Positions 12,701 through 24,098 of a stretch of 64,000 nucleotides of DNA are shown piece after piece. Positions within the stretch are counted from its first letter, which is position 1. Each line of letters opens with the position of its first letter. Both the position numbers and the translations under genes were made by a program. The notes below the pieces were generated by a model. The model was not told the origin of the DNA. It ran no database searches and saw only the letters and a program-made list of their open reading frames with translations. Source of the stretch: Ornithodoros turicata (lineage: Eukaryota; Arthropoda; Arachnida; Ixodida; Argasidae); NCBI RefSeq assembly GCF_037126465.1, contig NC_088206.1, positions 68,699,687 through 68,763,686 on the forward strand. Reading direction: 5' to 3'.

Positions 12701-13512
12701 TTAAAGGGACCATGAAACGATTTTTGAGAATTCCGAGTACTCTGCAGGAAACCATTCTCATGATCCCTCACTGTCGTACACACATCGACTTTTAACCGTA
12801 TTCAGTACAACGGGGGTGCAGTTATCAGAAAAAATAGCAGGGAGTGACCGCTGGATATATGTCTTCGAAGTGGGCTCACGTCATCGGCATCCGACCCTCT
12901 CAGCCAACTGTAAAGTAAGGACACACCCCACCGGACCACGTGGTGCATGGTTTCGGTTTGGACAACAACGACGTCGTATATTCGCCGTCGAAACCACTTG
13001 AAATATGGCGAAAGGCAAATTATCAGCAATTGAGGAAGATGTTGTGCGACACACACAGCGTTTATGGATCGTTCGGTACGCAGCAGCTCGTAAAATGTCA
13101 CCGACTCTGACGAAGTAGTTCAAAGAGGAAAACGTGCTCCGGAAGGCCATGCTGACAGTCAACGGCTATATTACATTTCTCGTAGGATTCTGTGTCAACG
13201 GTTAGTTACAATCTTGTCTCCAAGTCAAATTAAAACATACTTCATGATGAAGTATGCAAGCTTGTTTGAAAATTTTGCACTCTGCTCGCAAAAGCCCGTC
13301 CGCGAATTGGCAACGTATGTTCTGTGTGTGATGTTATGACCAGTTCGCGAAGGAGGCGGTCCGTAGCAGCTATACCGTTCACGCCCGTGGTAAATATTTT
13401 CGCTATTTCAACGATTTTCAACTTCATATTTCACAGAGTGAATGCTTTAGTACAGGAGAACAAATTAGAAATGATCGTGGGCTCGTCAAATATTCTTTCA
13501 TGGTCCCTTTAA
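12701..13512. mobile_element. DNA transposon-like element with TTAAAGGGACCATGAAA termini
   Basis: The left end TTAAAGGGACCATGAAA is repeated in inverted orientation at the right end (TTTCATGGTCCCTTTAA), about 0.8 kb apart. The internal sequence has only short incidental frames. The insertion lies just beyond the 3' UTR of locus 1, whose homology to the locus 3 UTR starts right after 13512. The TTAA at each end may be part of the TIR or a target duplication. Confidence 0.6.
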
Positions 13513-13806
13513 TTCGCAGAACTTTACAAAATTGTGAGATGTTGCTCCACTCACCAGGAGCTGACGTGCAAACGCCACTTTGCTTAAGACGAAATTCGGA
13601 GACTTGTGGCAATGAAATCGAAATAAAAGATTGATCAATGAAATAAATTAGTGTATGCAGCGAGACTGCATTTCCAAAATGCCTATACATCAGCAGGGCA
13701 TTTGCAAAGGCAGCTATATAGTTCGAACGAGTCAGGACAGGGCGCACCCAGGATACAGGTGCACGTCCTTCGTGCTCTTGGTCCTCGATGCAGCAACGGC
13801 GTAAAT

Positions 13807-14832
13807 TCAGGTGGAAATTCCTTCGCCTTTCGAATGTGGAGACGACGTGCAGACCGTCGAATTGGGCCAAGGCAAAAAGCGTTCACGAAGTTCCGCTCCG
13901 CTCGCGTTTCTTTCGAAGCTGTCTACCGTTGCGACATCAGCCTGGGCTGCATTCGTCAGATCCACTGCGAACCTGTCATCAGACCTCGGTTCTTCCTCAA
14001 AAATCGTAGGCAGAGTGACACCGTCCTCGTCAGTGCCGAAACGATAGCGCGAGTGTCTCGTCGTATTCCAGTCGTGTGTCTGGTAGTACATCCACACCCT
14101 TAAGCCAAACATTGCTATTGCTGAAAGGCAGAGTAGACAAAATAGCAAACAATTCAAGGGAGTCGCATTACGATTTCGGTAGGCGTTGGTTTCATCTGCT
14201 CCCATGTTGAGCTGCTGATTGGCCACGGGGTAGTCAGGCTGTTGCTGCGGTACTTCAGGAATCGGAGCAGGACCTGCTGTAGGAACTGCGGGGTATGCTT
14301 GATTTCCAGGAAACCGTACTTGGCCCGCATTCTGCATTTGCTGCTGCTGAGGGTTTGCGGGATTACCACGAAAAATTTGTTGCGGAGCGCGTAGACCTTC
14401 ATTTGGTACGTTCGGCTGCTGATTGGCCACTGGGTAGTTAGGCTGTTGCTGTGGTCCTACAGGAATCGGAGCAGGACCTGCTGTAGGAACTGCGGGGTAC
14501 GCTTGATTTCCCAGAAACCGTACTTGGCCCGCATTCTGCATTTGCTGCTGCTGAGGGTTTGCGGGATTACCACGAAAAAATTGTTGCGGAGCGCGTAGTC
14601 CTTCATTTGGTACGTTCGGCTGCACGTTGGTTCTCGGCGTGGAAGGTTGCATCCCACGAGGCCATCCAGTGTTCTGAGCTGCGTACACGAACGGCGTCTG
14701 AGCTATGGTCCCAGAGTTTCGCCAGCTAGGTTCCCCAGTTGCTTGTGAGTCTTCTTGGTCTTTGAGGTTCTTCAGCGCCATCTTCTTCTTCTTCTTCTTC
14801 TTCGTCTTTCTCCGCAGTGGCGCATAGGCCAT
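13807..14832 (-). CDS. Locus 1: P/Q-rich single-pass membrane protein, long subfamily, 341 aa
   Basis: Family not recognised. Residues 1-18 are basic, with a lysine run encoded by a GAA tract. A conserved block follows (GEPSWRN, then FVYAAQNTGWPRGMQPSTP). Next come two copies of a roughly 67-residue P/Q-rich unit beginning PNVPNEGLRAPQQ. The predicted membrane span is at about 226-250 (LNCLLFCLLCLSAIAMFGL). The C-terminal 91 residues are Ser/Thr-rich with NTT, NAS and NST sequons and end in SSPHSKGEGIST. There is no signal peptide. Sequons after the span suggest a C-out orientation (inference). The start at 14832 aligns with the locus 14 start; the internal Met at 14781 is an alternative. The 3' UTR (13513-13806) is homologous to that of locus 3. 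A CCAAT module lies about 70 bp upstream. Confidence 0.8.
   Translation of the reverse strand: MAYAPLRRKTKKKKKKKMALKNLKDQEDSQATGEPSWRNSGTIAQTPFVYAAQNTGWPRGMQPSTPRTNVQPNVPNEGLRAPQQFFRGNPANPQQQQMQNAGQVRFLGNQAYPAVPTAGPAPIPVGPQQQPNYPVANQQPNVPNEGLRAPQQIFRGNPANPQQQQMQNAGQVRFPGNQAYPAVPTAGPAPIPEVPQQQPDYPVANQQLNMGADETNAYRNRNATPLNCLLFCLLCLSAIAMFGLRVWMYYQTHDWNTTRHSRYRFGTDEDGVTLPTIFEEEPRSDDRFAVDLTNAAQADVATVDSFERNASGAELRERFLPWPNSTVCTSSPHSKGEGIST
14209..14622 (-). repeat. Internal tandem duplication within locus 1
   Basis: Two adjacent copies of a unit of about 205 bp each begin, on the plus strand, GCTGCTGATTGGCCAC and end near GGTACGTTCG. They differ at few positions, which indicates recent unequal crossing-over or slippage. 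Both stay in frame and add about 67 residues to the protein. Confidence 0.85.
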
Positions 14833-14902
14833 CTTCCTTAAAGGTGCTCTCGTGCTTGCACAATCTACTTCTTCTTTTTCTTCGTCCAAGGAGATGATGA
14901 CC

Positions 14903-14929
14903 GTGAGCCACTAAGGGAGATTGGCCAGG
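14903..14929 (-). promoter_or_regulatory. CCAAT-containing 5' module of locus 1
   Basis: Read in gene orientation it contains TGGCCAATCTCCCTT followed by AGTGGCTCACGGTCAT, then a GAA-rich purine tract and the start codon. The same module stands at the same place upstream of most family members, so it is probably promoter or 5' UTR. A second copy without a gene lies at 15061-15086. Confidence 0.6.
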
Positions 14930-15060
14930 ACAAAAGGGGCAAACGGTGTTTGTCTATGTCTATGTCTGTGCAGTAATGGTAGGGACTAAGGCCAGGTCAG
15001 ACCCACGCCAGGTTCGACACCTTTTCGTTACTTCTTCTTCTACCAATGAGATGATGGCTG

Positions 15061-15086
15061 TGAGCCACTAAGGGAGATTGGCCAGG
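15061..15086 (-). promoter_or_regulatory. Extra copy of the CCAAT module without its own gene
   Basis: This is the same 26-bp core as at 14903, with a CTT/GAA tract at 15110-15140. It probably remains from a lost tandem gene copy, since no family coding sequence lies between the two modules. Confidence 0.5.
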
Positions 15087-15452
15087 ACAAAAGGGACGAA
15101 AGATGTTACTTTTTTCTTCTTGTTCTTCTTCTTCTTCTGCCCCGTGGAAAATGGCCATTTTAGCCACAAGAGGGAACAACAACTACTTTATTTTTGGCTT
15201 TGGAGAGTGGGGAGGTTCATCGCCACAGGCGATACTCTACCCCATTGCTGGTGGGGATGTGGGGAATAAAACAACGAGCCCCTTCACAATAACCATCGAA
15301 GTCCGTAAGAGGGATAACAAGATAGATAACAAGAGGATAACAAGAGGGAGGGAGAGATAACAATAACAAGAGGGATTGGCCAGGGCTACCTATGGAATAG
15401 ACTATCTAGACTGTGTGCATAGACTGCCTAGACTGTGGCTTTGACAGATTCA

Positions 15453-15705
15453 TGGTGGTGGTGGTGGTGGTGGTGGTGGTGGTGATGGTGAAACGGCTCG
15501 CCGTTGTGGGCCTCACAGAGGTGGGCAACGTCACGACTGACGCCCTGGAGGAATGTGCGTCCTGGGCCGACTTCTATGGGAACAATGTCGACATATGTCT
15601 GAAAAAGTCTGAGGAAAACCCGGGAAAAACACCAGACAGCACAGCTGACTCCGGGATTCGAACCCGGGTACCTTCCAGTCTCGATGTGACATGGTCGGCA
15701 CGCTA
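15453..15705 (-). mobile_element. SINE with tRNA-like head, near full length
   Basis: On the plus strand it begins with (GGT)n and the body GGCTCGCCGTTGTGGGCC. It continues through CATATGTCTGAAAAAGTC and ends with the tRNA part, where the B box GGGATTCGAACCCGGG reads as GGTTCGAATCC on the minus strand. Transcription would run leftward by RNA polymerase III. The following 15706-16389 is AT-rich and I see no gene there. Confidence 0.8.
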
Positions 15706-16389
15706 ATACGTATAAAAAATAATATATAAAATAAATAAATAATTATAATATAATATAATATAACAATGATGTAGTTCGCTACCGGGACCACTGCGTTTTT
15801 GTGACCACAGAAAATAACTAGGTAAATGATATGTTTTTACCTGAAGCAGGAGAAAATTAGAAACGAAATTAAACAGGAATGACCCTCGTATATTGCGTGA
15901 AACGTATAAAAATTAAATTGTATCGCCCGTTTCTTAAAGGCGATCCGCCATCTTTACTGAGGACCTTCTGGTCTAACCCATTCTCGACGTCCGCACCGCC
16001 TATTGCGTGGCGCGGGGGGGTGGGGGCAGACCCCCCCCCCCCAATCTGTAGAACCTAACCTAGACTAACCTCACTAAAGTGAGGTTATTTAGCACAATTC
16101 AACGACCCTATATCTCTTGCAAGATGGCGAGCTTCGAGTCCGTTAGGCTTAGCATTCCCGTGTGTCTCCTGCGCTAAAAGTGGATCAGATGGGGGTTGTT
16201 GAAATGCATATTAAAAAAAAAAAAAAACTTCTAGTGCACAGAATTTTATAATACTTACATTTTTAGATTCAGTATATGACCTTCCACTTCTATGCATTAT
16301 TTACCTTTCAAACGCTTTCACAAATTTTTAAAAACGAGTGGTCCCGGTATATATAATATATAATAACTAAATAAAATACAATATAAAAA

Positions 16390-16548
16390 ATGGTGGTGGT
16401 GGTGGTGGTGATGTTGAAAGGGCTTGCCGTTGTCGGCCTCACGTATGTGGGCAACGTCACGACTGACGCCCTGGGGAAATGTGCGTCCTGGGCCGACTTC
16501 TAGGGGAACTGTGCCGACATATGTCTGAAAGCGTCTAAGGAAATATAA
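16390..16548 (-). mobile_element. SINE, head truncated
   Basis: A (GGT)n tail is followed by the body GGGCTTGCCGTTGTCGGCC up to GTCTGAAAGCGTCTAAGG. The tRNA-like head is absent. Confidence 0.75.
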
Positions 16549-16673
16549 AAAATAAAAAGCTACCAACTATACGAGAGGCCAATGAGCTATCGCGTCTCCT
16601 TTTAAGACGAAGAAGTGGAAGACGAAGGTTAGCAATATTCTCCACACGCAGTCACCCAGAGACGAGCATTGAT

Positions 16674-17240
16674 ATGGCGAAGAAGCAGGATGAACTGCGA
16701 GGGACGCCGGAACCGAAGGACCCGAAAGATGAAAGGTACGGCGAACCAACACGGTGCCACCTCGTCACCGGAGCTGGACCGACGATCGTGTGCGCGGCTC
16801 AGAACACTGGATATCCTCGCTGGACGCAACCTTCCATGGCAGGAACCAACATGCAGCCGAACGTGCCCGCTTGGGGTGTACCTGTACAGATGCCGAACCA
16901 ATATCCTTATCAGTATCCAAACTACCAAATTCCTTATCAGTATCCAAATTATCAAATTCCTTACCAAGTTCCAATTCGTTACGAACTTCGTTACCCCACT
17001 TACCCGCATCAAAAGCGTGCACAAAGTTCAGGCGGAACCCCGCAAGCACAGCCCGTGCAATTGCCAAATCTGCCGCCAGTCACGACACCAGATAGGAATT
17101 CTTATGACTTAGATGAGTATCTAGAGTGTTTCCTATGGATCGCGTGCTTCGTGTTATTCATCGTTGCCGTGTTTGCGTTCTGGATTATATCGGATATCGT
17201 AGCTCCGGAGAGGAGGAAGGATAGGAGAATACGTTGGTGA
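16674..17240 (+). CDS. Locus 2: P/Y-rich single-pass membrane protein, short subfamily, 188 aa
   Basis: The start MAKKQDELRG matches the ancestral N-terminus seen in broken form at locus 10. A conserved block follows (YGEPTRCHLV, CAAQNTGYPRWTQPSMAGT, NMQPNVPAW). Residues 70-105 carry a tandem run of QYPYQYPNYQIPYQYPNYQ type, rich in Tyr and Pro. Near the C-terminus is a hydrophobic span (FLWIACFVLFIVAVFAFWII), followed by a short basic tail APERRKDRRIRW. This is the only short-subfamily member here with an uninterrupted N-terminal half, so it is the best reference for the ancestral short protein. Function unknown. Confidence 0.75.
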   Translation: MAKKQDELRGTPEPKDPKDERYGEPTRCHLVTGAGPTIVCAAQNTGYPRWTQPSMAGTNMQPNVPAWGVPVQMPNQYPYQYPNYQIPYQYPNYQIPYQVPIRYELRYPTYPHQKRAQSSGGTPQAQPVQLPNLPPVTTPDRNSYDLDEYLECFLWIACFVLFIVAVFAFWIISDIVAPERRKDRRIRW

Positions 17241-19369
17241 CGAACCAATGGCTATTCCAAGAAAAGATGACGTCGAGGGGACCTGACGAAGCGCGTCTTC
17301 TCTACTCTGGACGACATGCGGACTCCTGGTGAAGTTCAAGTGAAGCTACAGCAAAGTTAACGAGACTGCTGCACTAGAGGGCGAAGAGAGCGTAAAGGAT
17401 GTTGTCCTGCGTCCTGAACATTTTCTGTTACTTGGTTGGAACCGCACAGTATTGCCATATGTATATAGTATAAAGAGAATTTATTACATATTGAAGATGC
17501 GTTCATCTCTTGGCTCTGTGAGGACGGATATGAGTCGGTAAGCGGCAAAACGACGTGTAAACAAAGTCACATGTGGCCTCAAAATGGCGTTTTCTATGAC
17601 GTGCGGCCAGGACAAGATGGCAGTTTTGCCAAAAGCACCCGCTTGAGGGTAGTTACAGCAATGGCGGGTTTGTGTCACCCTTGTGTCCAAGATGGAGGAT
17701 GGTGCTTGAAAAGGCGAAGCAGAGATTTCGTCGGGAAAAAAATGGGGGGGGGGGGGTCTTAAGGACGAAACTGAGCTAGCGTTGTCCCAGTGCAAGCAAG
17801 TGCGAGTCAGTCACGATCAACCATCTATTCTGGTCCAGTCCGAAAGATCGCAGTTCATCATCCTCCACCATGACCATTTATTTTCGTCAACCTCACACGT
17901 AATATAGCGAGAAAGAAATATGAGCGATAGTATACCAAAAGGCCATAACAGAAGGGAAAACAAAAGGATTTGCGCTGGACGCAAAAAAAAAAAAGAAATA
18001 AAAAAGAAAACTGTCCGGTTCAACAATTCTCACGGACGCACTTGCAAAAGCAGTTTGAACTTTCGCTCCGCCATCATTATTTACGCGAAAATGAGATGTT
18101 TCGTCGTTACTGTTAGGCCTAGTGAAGACCGCTATCCCAAGAAAATATAAAGAAAGACGCCCCTGATGCGCAAGATTTTGCTTTACATCATCGAATTTTA
18201 TTTATACATACATCTTTGCGCATTTTCGATTCAATCTACTTACGTTACGTGATTTAAAAGTTCATGCCGGCAGCCGTCTGCTACGAGCGAGGAATTGGCC
18301 GGTCGCGCTTCTGCCAACAAGCATTTCTGCAATTCTGAGCCTTCCCAACATGCCTCTCTCCATGCAGATGGCTTTGATGAAAGTGGGCGCAAATTCCGTC
18401 GTTTTGGTCTGTCGTGATAGCCGCTTCAATCCAATGCCATCGAGTTTCTCCAAAATGGTGGCACCCAGTAAATAAGTGCTAGGTATATAAGTACCGCTGA
18501 CCTGCAATAATGAGGACCTTATTTTTGACCTGTGATTGGCTAGATACCTCAAACAGTGTACGTAGGTCCCACTACAGTGCTCTGTTTGAGACGTCGCAGC
18601 TTTTCTTTCTTCCTTTGGTGATGCTCATCTCTTTTCGTACTATGGCACAGTGTCTCCAAGTATACTATATCTAATACTATGTAGACAGAAGTATACTATA
18701 TCTAATACTATGTAGACAGAAGTATACTATATCTAATACTATGTAGACAGAATACTATGTAGGTGCTAACGTGTCCTCGCGCTCGCCAGCGAACTACCTA
18801 CACCTAGACTTGGGAACGATCAGAGAAAACATTGTAGTTGGTGCATACCATCCACCGTATACCCGCCATAAACCTTATTTCTGCCTCGTGTTACGAACTA
18901 TTATGAGGATACCCTCGCGTATAGCTGAACGCTCAGAGGCAGATGATAACAGATCATTATCACACTGACGTTCACGGGATTTAATTAGGAGACCGCAATA
19001 GTCTGCTTCAGGGTTGCCTGATCGAAGTGTAGCTGAAACCCAATATGCACCTTTGACACTTCTTCCAAACGGGTTTAAATACAGAATTTCAATCGCGGAA
19101 TTTTACAGAATCGGGAGATGTGGCTCCACCTACGAGGAGCTCACGTGCAAAGACAACGATGCTCAACTATCGGAGACTGTGGCAATGATATCGCAATAAA
19201 ACAACGATTGATAAAATCAATTAATTAGCGTACGTAGTGAGGCTGCATTCCCCAACACCCCCTACAACAGCAGTAGAGCATCTGCAAGTGCAGTTACAGT
19301 TAGAGCACGTCGAGCACGTTCGAGCACGTCCTTCATGCTCTAGGTCCTCGATGCAGTAATCGTGTAAGC
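17241..19369. other. Spacer: locus 2 3' UTR, repeats, and locus 3 3' UTR
   Basis: I see no gene here. 17241-17480 is presumably the 3' UTR of locus 2. 19080-19369 aligns with the 3' UTR of locus 1 and belongs to locus 3. Poly-G and poly-A runs occur near 17745 and 17985. Confidence 0.45.
18657..18752. repeat. Three tandem copies of a 31-bp unit
   Basis: The unit AGTATACTATATCTAATACT plus ATGTAGACAGA is repeated three times with no visible mismatch, then decays into TACTATGTAGG. Confidence 0.9.
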
Positions 19370-20176
19370 TTAGGTGGCGCTTCCTTCGTCTTTTGAGAAT
19401 GGAGAATTGGACGAGGGCGGAAAGCGTTCACGAGGTCCCGCTTCGCTCCCATCACTTTCGGAGCTGTCTACCGTTGTGACATCAGCCTGGTCCGCATCTG
19501 TCGGATCGACTGCGACCCTTCCATAAAACGTGGGATCTTCCTCAAAAATCGTAGGCAGAGGGTCAGCGCCCTCGTCGCTGCCGACACGTGCGAAATGCCC
19601 GTCCGTGCTCGTAGTCCAAGCTGTTGAGAAGGAGAGCCACACTCTGAGACCTATTAGTAGTATTAATCCCGAGCAGATCACACAACACAGTACACAATCC
19701 AAGGCTTTGTCCCTAGGACTTCTGAGATCGCGATTCCAATCCGGTTCCACGGCTGGCTGCTGATAGGCCATTGGTGCGTACGGATATTGCTGGTACGGTC
19801 CTCCGGGATACACCTGCGGAATCGGAGCAGGCGGACCTGCTGCATTCCACGCCGGTGCTACGGGCTGCATGTACCCTGGATTTACCGGAAGCATTGGCTG
19901 CCCGAATCCTTCGGCATTTTGCCTTTGCTGCTGCTGCTGCTGAGGGTTTGGAGGATTACCGTGCGGAATTTGTTTCGGTCCTGGGCTAGGTATACCTCCT
20001 GTTGGAACATTCTGGTGCACGTTGGTTCTCGGTGTGGAAGGTTGCATCCCGCGAGGCCATCCGGTGTTCTGAGCTGCGTATATGAACGGCGTCTCTCCTG
20101 TGGTCACAAGATTCCGATACCCAGGTTCCCCAGCTGCTTGTGAGTCCCGTTGATTCTTGTTCTTCTTGCGTGCCAT
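19370..20176 (-). CDS. Locus 3: P/Q-rich single-pass membrane protein, long subfamily, 268 aa
   Basis: The layout matches locus 1. A basic N-terminus (MARKKNKNQRDSQAAGEP) leads into YAAQNTGWPRGMQPSTPRT. A P/Q-rich region follows, with GNPPNPQQQQQQ and GGPYQQYPYAPMAYQQP. The membrane span is at about 160-183 (LDCVLCCVICSGLILLIGL). The acidic, Ser/Thr-rich tail contains LPTIFEED, DVTTVDSSESDGSE and NSPFSKDEG. The tail aligns block for block with locus 1 (LPTIFEEEP, DVATVDSFERNASG), so the ectodomain-like segment is a real conserved domain. An upstream in-frame Met (20239) would add an acidic EEDEEEE stretch from the GAA tract; I prefer 20176. A CCAAT module lies at 20231-20264. Confidence 0.8.
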   Translation of the reverse strand: MARKKNKNQRDSQAAGEPGYRNLVTTGETPFIYAAQNTGWPRGMQPSTPRTNVHQNVPTGGIPSPGPKQIPHGNPPNPQQQQQQRQNAEGFGQPMLPVNPGYMQPVAPAWNAAGPPAPIPQVYPGGPYQQYPYAPMAYQQPAVEPDWNRDLRSPRDKALDCVLCCVICSGLILLIGLRVWLSFSTAWTTSTDGHFARVGSDEGADPLPTIFEEDPTFYGRVAVDPTDADQADVTTVDSSESDGSEAGPRERFPPSSNSPFSKDEGSAT

Positions 20177-20230
20177 TATCGCGAGAGGAGAGCTGGCTTC
20201 TTCTTCTTCGTCTTCTTCTGTCCCATGGAG

Positions 20231-20264
20231 AATGGCCATTAGCCACAAGTGAGATTGGCCAAGG
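20231..20264 (-). promoter_or_regulatory. CCAAT-containing 5' module of locus 3
   Basis: Read on the minus strand, TTGGCCAATCTCACTTGTGG is followed by CTAATGGCCATTCTCC and then a GAA tract. The spacing to the family start codon matches other loci. 20265-21100 beyond it holds purine-rich repeats and no gene. Confidence 0.6.
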
Positions 20265-21104
20265 TTATTATTATCTAGACTACGACTATGACGTGACTAT
20301 GACAAGCTGCGTGGATGGATAATGTGATGGCGGAGATGATGGGGATGTGATGTCATGGAGAAAGTGATGGTGGAAGTGATGGAGGTGGTGGTTGAGACAG
20401 GTCAGGTTATGCCAGATAAACGTAAAAAACGGTTCTTTGCACGGATGTGAACCTGTATTGAAAATTTCGCAGCGAAGGGGGCGATAAAAGCGGAGAAAAT
20501 GGGCACCGCGAATACCGAAACTCATGCGGCTCTGACATCACAGCGCGCACGAGAAGTCACGTGCTTACGGCTGCCAATGGGAATGGACGCAGCTCTGAAC
20601 TCTGTGACGTCTGCGCTTCGCTCAGGAGTGTGTTCGATGGCGTGTATCTCGCTAAGTATCATACGTAGAACAATAATTCTTTTTTTTTTTTCAGTATTCT
20701 GGCGTCCATACAATGCGTCCAGGATGTAATGAGCAACATCTATAAGGTGTCCCGACCACTTTAAAGTAGGACTTCGCAACAAAATCACCACAAATGTTGT
20801 GGTATATCCGTAATCTATGAGATGTCAGGAACGTGCGTGCGAAATAATTCGGTCCAAAACTGCGCAGATTTTGCTCAAAGGAATTATTAGGAAGCGAGCG
20901 CTTCGCGTCTGTGAAGCGAGAGGGCGCTGAAAGCAACACACTGCTGACATCATCCGGCCAGGGAGAAAGAATGCAGGGCTCGGAAGCAGACGACAATGCT
21001 GGGTGACGTCACGGAATCCTCCTCCGGACGAACCGCCGTAGTATATGGAGCTCTAGCTGTTTTCCGCTCTTCGCATTTCGGTTGCTATTGTCATCATTTA
21101 CGAA

Positions 21105-21560
21105 TTAATTACACGCGCAAAATGAATGCGAACGTTGTATTCGGTATCGAGGGGCTGGTTCCAAGACGAGAGTACCCGGCTTAGCCACATTGAGAGGTAG
21201 ATGGACAGAATCCGACCAAGTAATAGTCGGAGTGTTCCTATAGGCCTGCAGCTTCGCGTAGAACTCTGGCAACGATGGTGCCGAAACGAAGAACGCAATG
21301 TTGTCGGCATACGTCATGGTAAGAACCTCAGGGTCAGAAGGGAGAGAGTTGTTGAGAGAATGTTAAATAGAATGGGAGACAACATCGAGCCTTGGGGGAC
21401 GCCTTTACCTTGGGAGTACGCTGAGGAGACAAGTCGGATGTTTGAATCGAAAAAGGTAGGACCCGAGAGAAAGTTCGCAATCCACGCAAGCAGATACGGA
21501 GGAGTGGCGGTGTCTAGAAGCCTCTGCAGGAGCACGGCCGCATCCATAATCGCTTCTCCC
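21105..21560 (-). pseudogene. Non-LTR retrotransposon reverse transcriptase fragment
   Basis: One minus-strand frame (21547-21314) carries the RT core motif GKGVPQGSMLSPILFNI after a LLAWIANFLSG stretch. The next part (21317-21105), in another frame, carries the catalytic-motif region as YADNIAFFVS. The usual YADD is thus YADN and a frameshift separates the two, so this is a dead remnant. No endonuclease domain or 3' tail is seen. Confidence 0.75.
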
Positions 21561-22097
21561 GCTCGATACCAATTACTCCGTCATCTCGTTCATTTCTTCA
21601 CCTCAGCGCTTAGCTTATTATTATTACGAGTTAAGAGTTGTTAGCCATAATCTACGAGCTTTCTACTCTTTGAAGAAAAAATCCTTAACCCGCCAATCTC
21701 CGTAGCCAACTGCCACACTGCGGTCATGACGAAACCGTGCAGCATTTCGTACTGCATGGAATGCACCCATTATCACAGTCTACGCCATCGACATCTCACT
21801 CTCCTCTTGCTTAGGCATCCATCGTTACTTTCCTTTGGCATATCCCATGATGGAAAGTGGCACCGGGTCATCGTAGACCACCTCATCTCATTCACCGTGG
21901 CTCTAACCGCTTCAAACTAGTAGCATCGTCATAGTCATCTCATTCCAATGTTGTCCCAATCTCACTTGCGGATGCGGTGCCATGGTATGATGCAGGCTAA
22001 AGAGGAAGAAGAATTGGCACGCGGCACACATGCACGCGGTGGCTATGCGCCACCCATTTTAAGAAGGCCATTATCTCATTGGTAGAAGAAGAAGAAG

Positions 22098-22560
22098 AAG
22101 GAGGAGGAGGATCGGCATTCGTGTACGCGGCTCAGAATACTGGATGACGCGCGAGATGCGACCTTCTGCGACAGGAAACAACATGCAAGTGACTGAGGAC
22201 CTACCTGTGCAGGATCCGAGCGAATATCAGCGTGGTCCCCCTGCAGACCAGTATCAGCAGCATGTACAAGATGCAGGCGGAATCCACGCACAGCCCACAG
22301 CACCTGAAGGTATGCCACAAGATCCCGCCTTGCATCAAGACCAAAGACCTTTCCAACAACGGCAACCTGCGCAAGTGCCTGCCGCACGTCACACCAAAAG
22401 GATTATTTGTTGTTGGTCAAAAGAACGCCTATCGTACGTGATGGGGACCACTTAGTCGCCGTTATTATCGTCGCATTCTTGAATTGGTTTTTTACTAAAA
22501 TGCCGAATATTAGAAGGAGGGAGAGGATATCTGGGCACGATGAACTTGCTTCCTTCCTAC
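22098..22560 (+). pseudogene. Locus 4: short-subfamily member, broken
   Basis: The upstream frame reads FVYAAQNTG and then hits TGA where locus 2 has a downstream residue of the block. An ATG at 22144 opens 103 residues (MTREMRPSATGNNMQ, QDPSEYQRGPPADQYQQHV, HTKRIICCWSKE). A frameshift near 22430 puts the hydrophobic span (HLVAVIIVAFLNWFF) and the basic tail in another frame. The encoded protein would lack its membrane anchor. A GAA tract precedes it at 22083. Confidence 0.7.
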
Positions 22561-23988
22561 CGATGATTATTGCAAGAAACGATTACTATGTCGAACCGCA
22601 TCTGGCAAGCACGGCAACGAGCATCAGGAGAAAGGGAGGGAGAACCGGAGGGGTACTTCGTGGTCCCACGTTATCCTCGTCGCGTCTTCTCCACGGCCGA
22701 GGACAGGCGCGAGATTCAAGTAGGGTGCTGCTGCACTGTGATCCAGCAACGGAAAGGACGCGTGTCCTGTGTCCTGAACGTTCTCGATTACTTGGTTCGA
22801 CCCGTACAGTAGCTCTACAGATATTTGAAATACAGGTGTGTCCTTTCAGTTCCGTGGCGTCACCATTTTGAAATATGAGTGAGAACACATGTACTTTCAG
22901 GTACCATGACACCTTCAATTTGTATTCCCAATATATATTCGAATTTTTCTTGTCTCGATGTCGCTCGGCCACACACGTATTTTGATGAACTGTGTGTCAG
23001 CTGTGAGGGCATAGGTGCAAAGGTTTGTTAGATTAACCCATGGAGCACCCCAAGGTAGGTCGGTTGTACTTGGTGTAAACACTAGACGCTCGTGACGTTT
23101 GTGACCTGCGTATCGAAGTTGTTTAGTGCGACGCTAGTGTGATTCAGAGTGTTGTCTGGTTCTCCTGATGTGCGCGATAGCCTGACATACTGTTTCTAAT
23201 GTGCACGTTAGAGACTCCTACTATCGTGCAAGAACGATTCTTCCTGTTGACCCACAATTCGCATGAACCTTTAAACACGTCACACCTAACCCTTTAAATA
23301 CCGTGCCAATGATGAGGACGGTGCCCAGAAGAACAGTCTCTGTTCGAGATAACGGCGGCTTCTGTCCTGGGGCAACTCCCTTCCTACATCTCTACCGGTT
23401 CGCTGGATTTCTACCCATCTAAGAACGATATTCCAGTGCCTTTGAGTATGCGAGCCATTATACGTCTCACGGGAGTTTTATCCAAACAAATGTCCCTCAC
23501 TGTGGAACTTTTGACGGAATTTCTTGCTGCTCCTTCCACTGGAATTTCTCAGAAACCAAGAAAATATAAAATACCAGTACCCAGCACGAATCCCGAAATG
23601 TCCTGTGTTGTGAGAGAAAGTTTCAGGGGAACACGTAGCCATATACAGCGGCGGTTGCAAAACGCGGTCGCGGTCTCCTACGCGTTAGTAACAAACACTC
23701 TCACCAGAATCATATTTAGAGAACTTTTCATCCATCTTTACGGCCGAGGTGTACGCAATTATTTCGGCACTTGATGACGTCCTGAGGAAATGAAAGCGCC
23801 GCTAGGGCAGCAGCTGCCGCTCTGTACATATATCCTTGAGAAATTCGCTCTCGAGACCTTGTGGCTCTCTTGAGGAGAAGAATCAATGGAGTGGAATAAG
23901 ACGCACGAGAGGGCAATAAACTTCATCTTGCCAAAACTGCCATTGGGAAGACTTCGCGCGTCCCTGGCAACGGGCTCCATGAGGTCCT
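22561..23988. other. Locus 4 3' UTR and flank, then unassigned sequence
   Basis: 22600-22940 aligns with the 3' UTRs of loci 7-11 (for example GATATTTGAAATACAGGTG). 22970-23050 aligns with their 3' flank (CGTATTTTGATGAACTGTG and AGATTAACCCATGGAGCA). 23100-23988 has no recognised feature. Confidence 0.5.
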
Positions 23989-24098
23989 GGTGGTGGGTGG
24001 TGGTGGTGGTGATAGGGCTTGCCGTTGTCGGCCTCACGTATGTGGGCAACGTCACGACTCACGCCCTGGGGGAATGTGCGTCCTGGGCCGACTTCTAA
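23989..24098 (-). mobile_element. SINE, 3' part
   Basis: A GGT-rich tail is followed by AGGGCTTGCCGTTGTCGGCC and GGGCCGACTTCTAAGG. The head is missing. Confidence 0.75.

Noticed and set aside
18262..18552. Minus-strand 96-codon frame
   Set aside because: No recognisable motif, no homologous copy in the window, and surrounding sequence looks repetitive.
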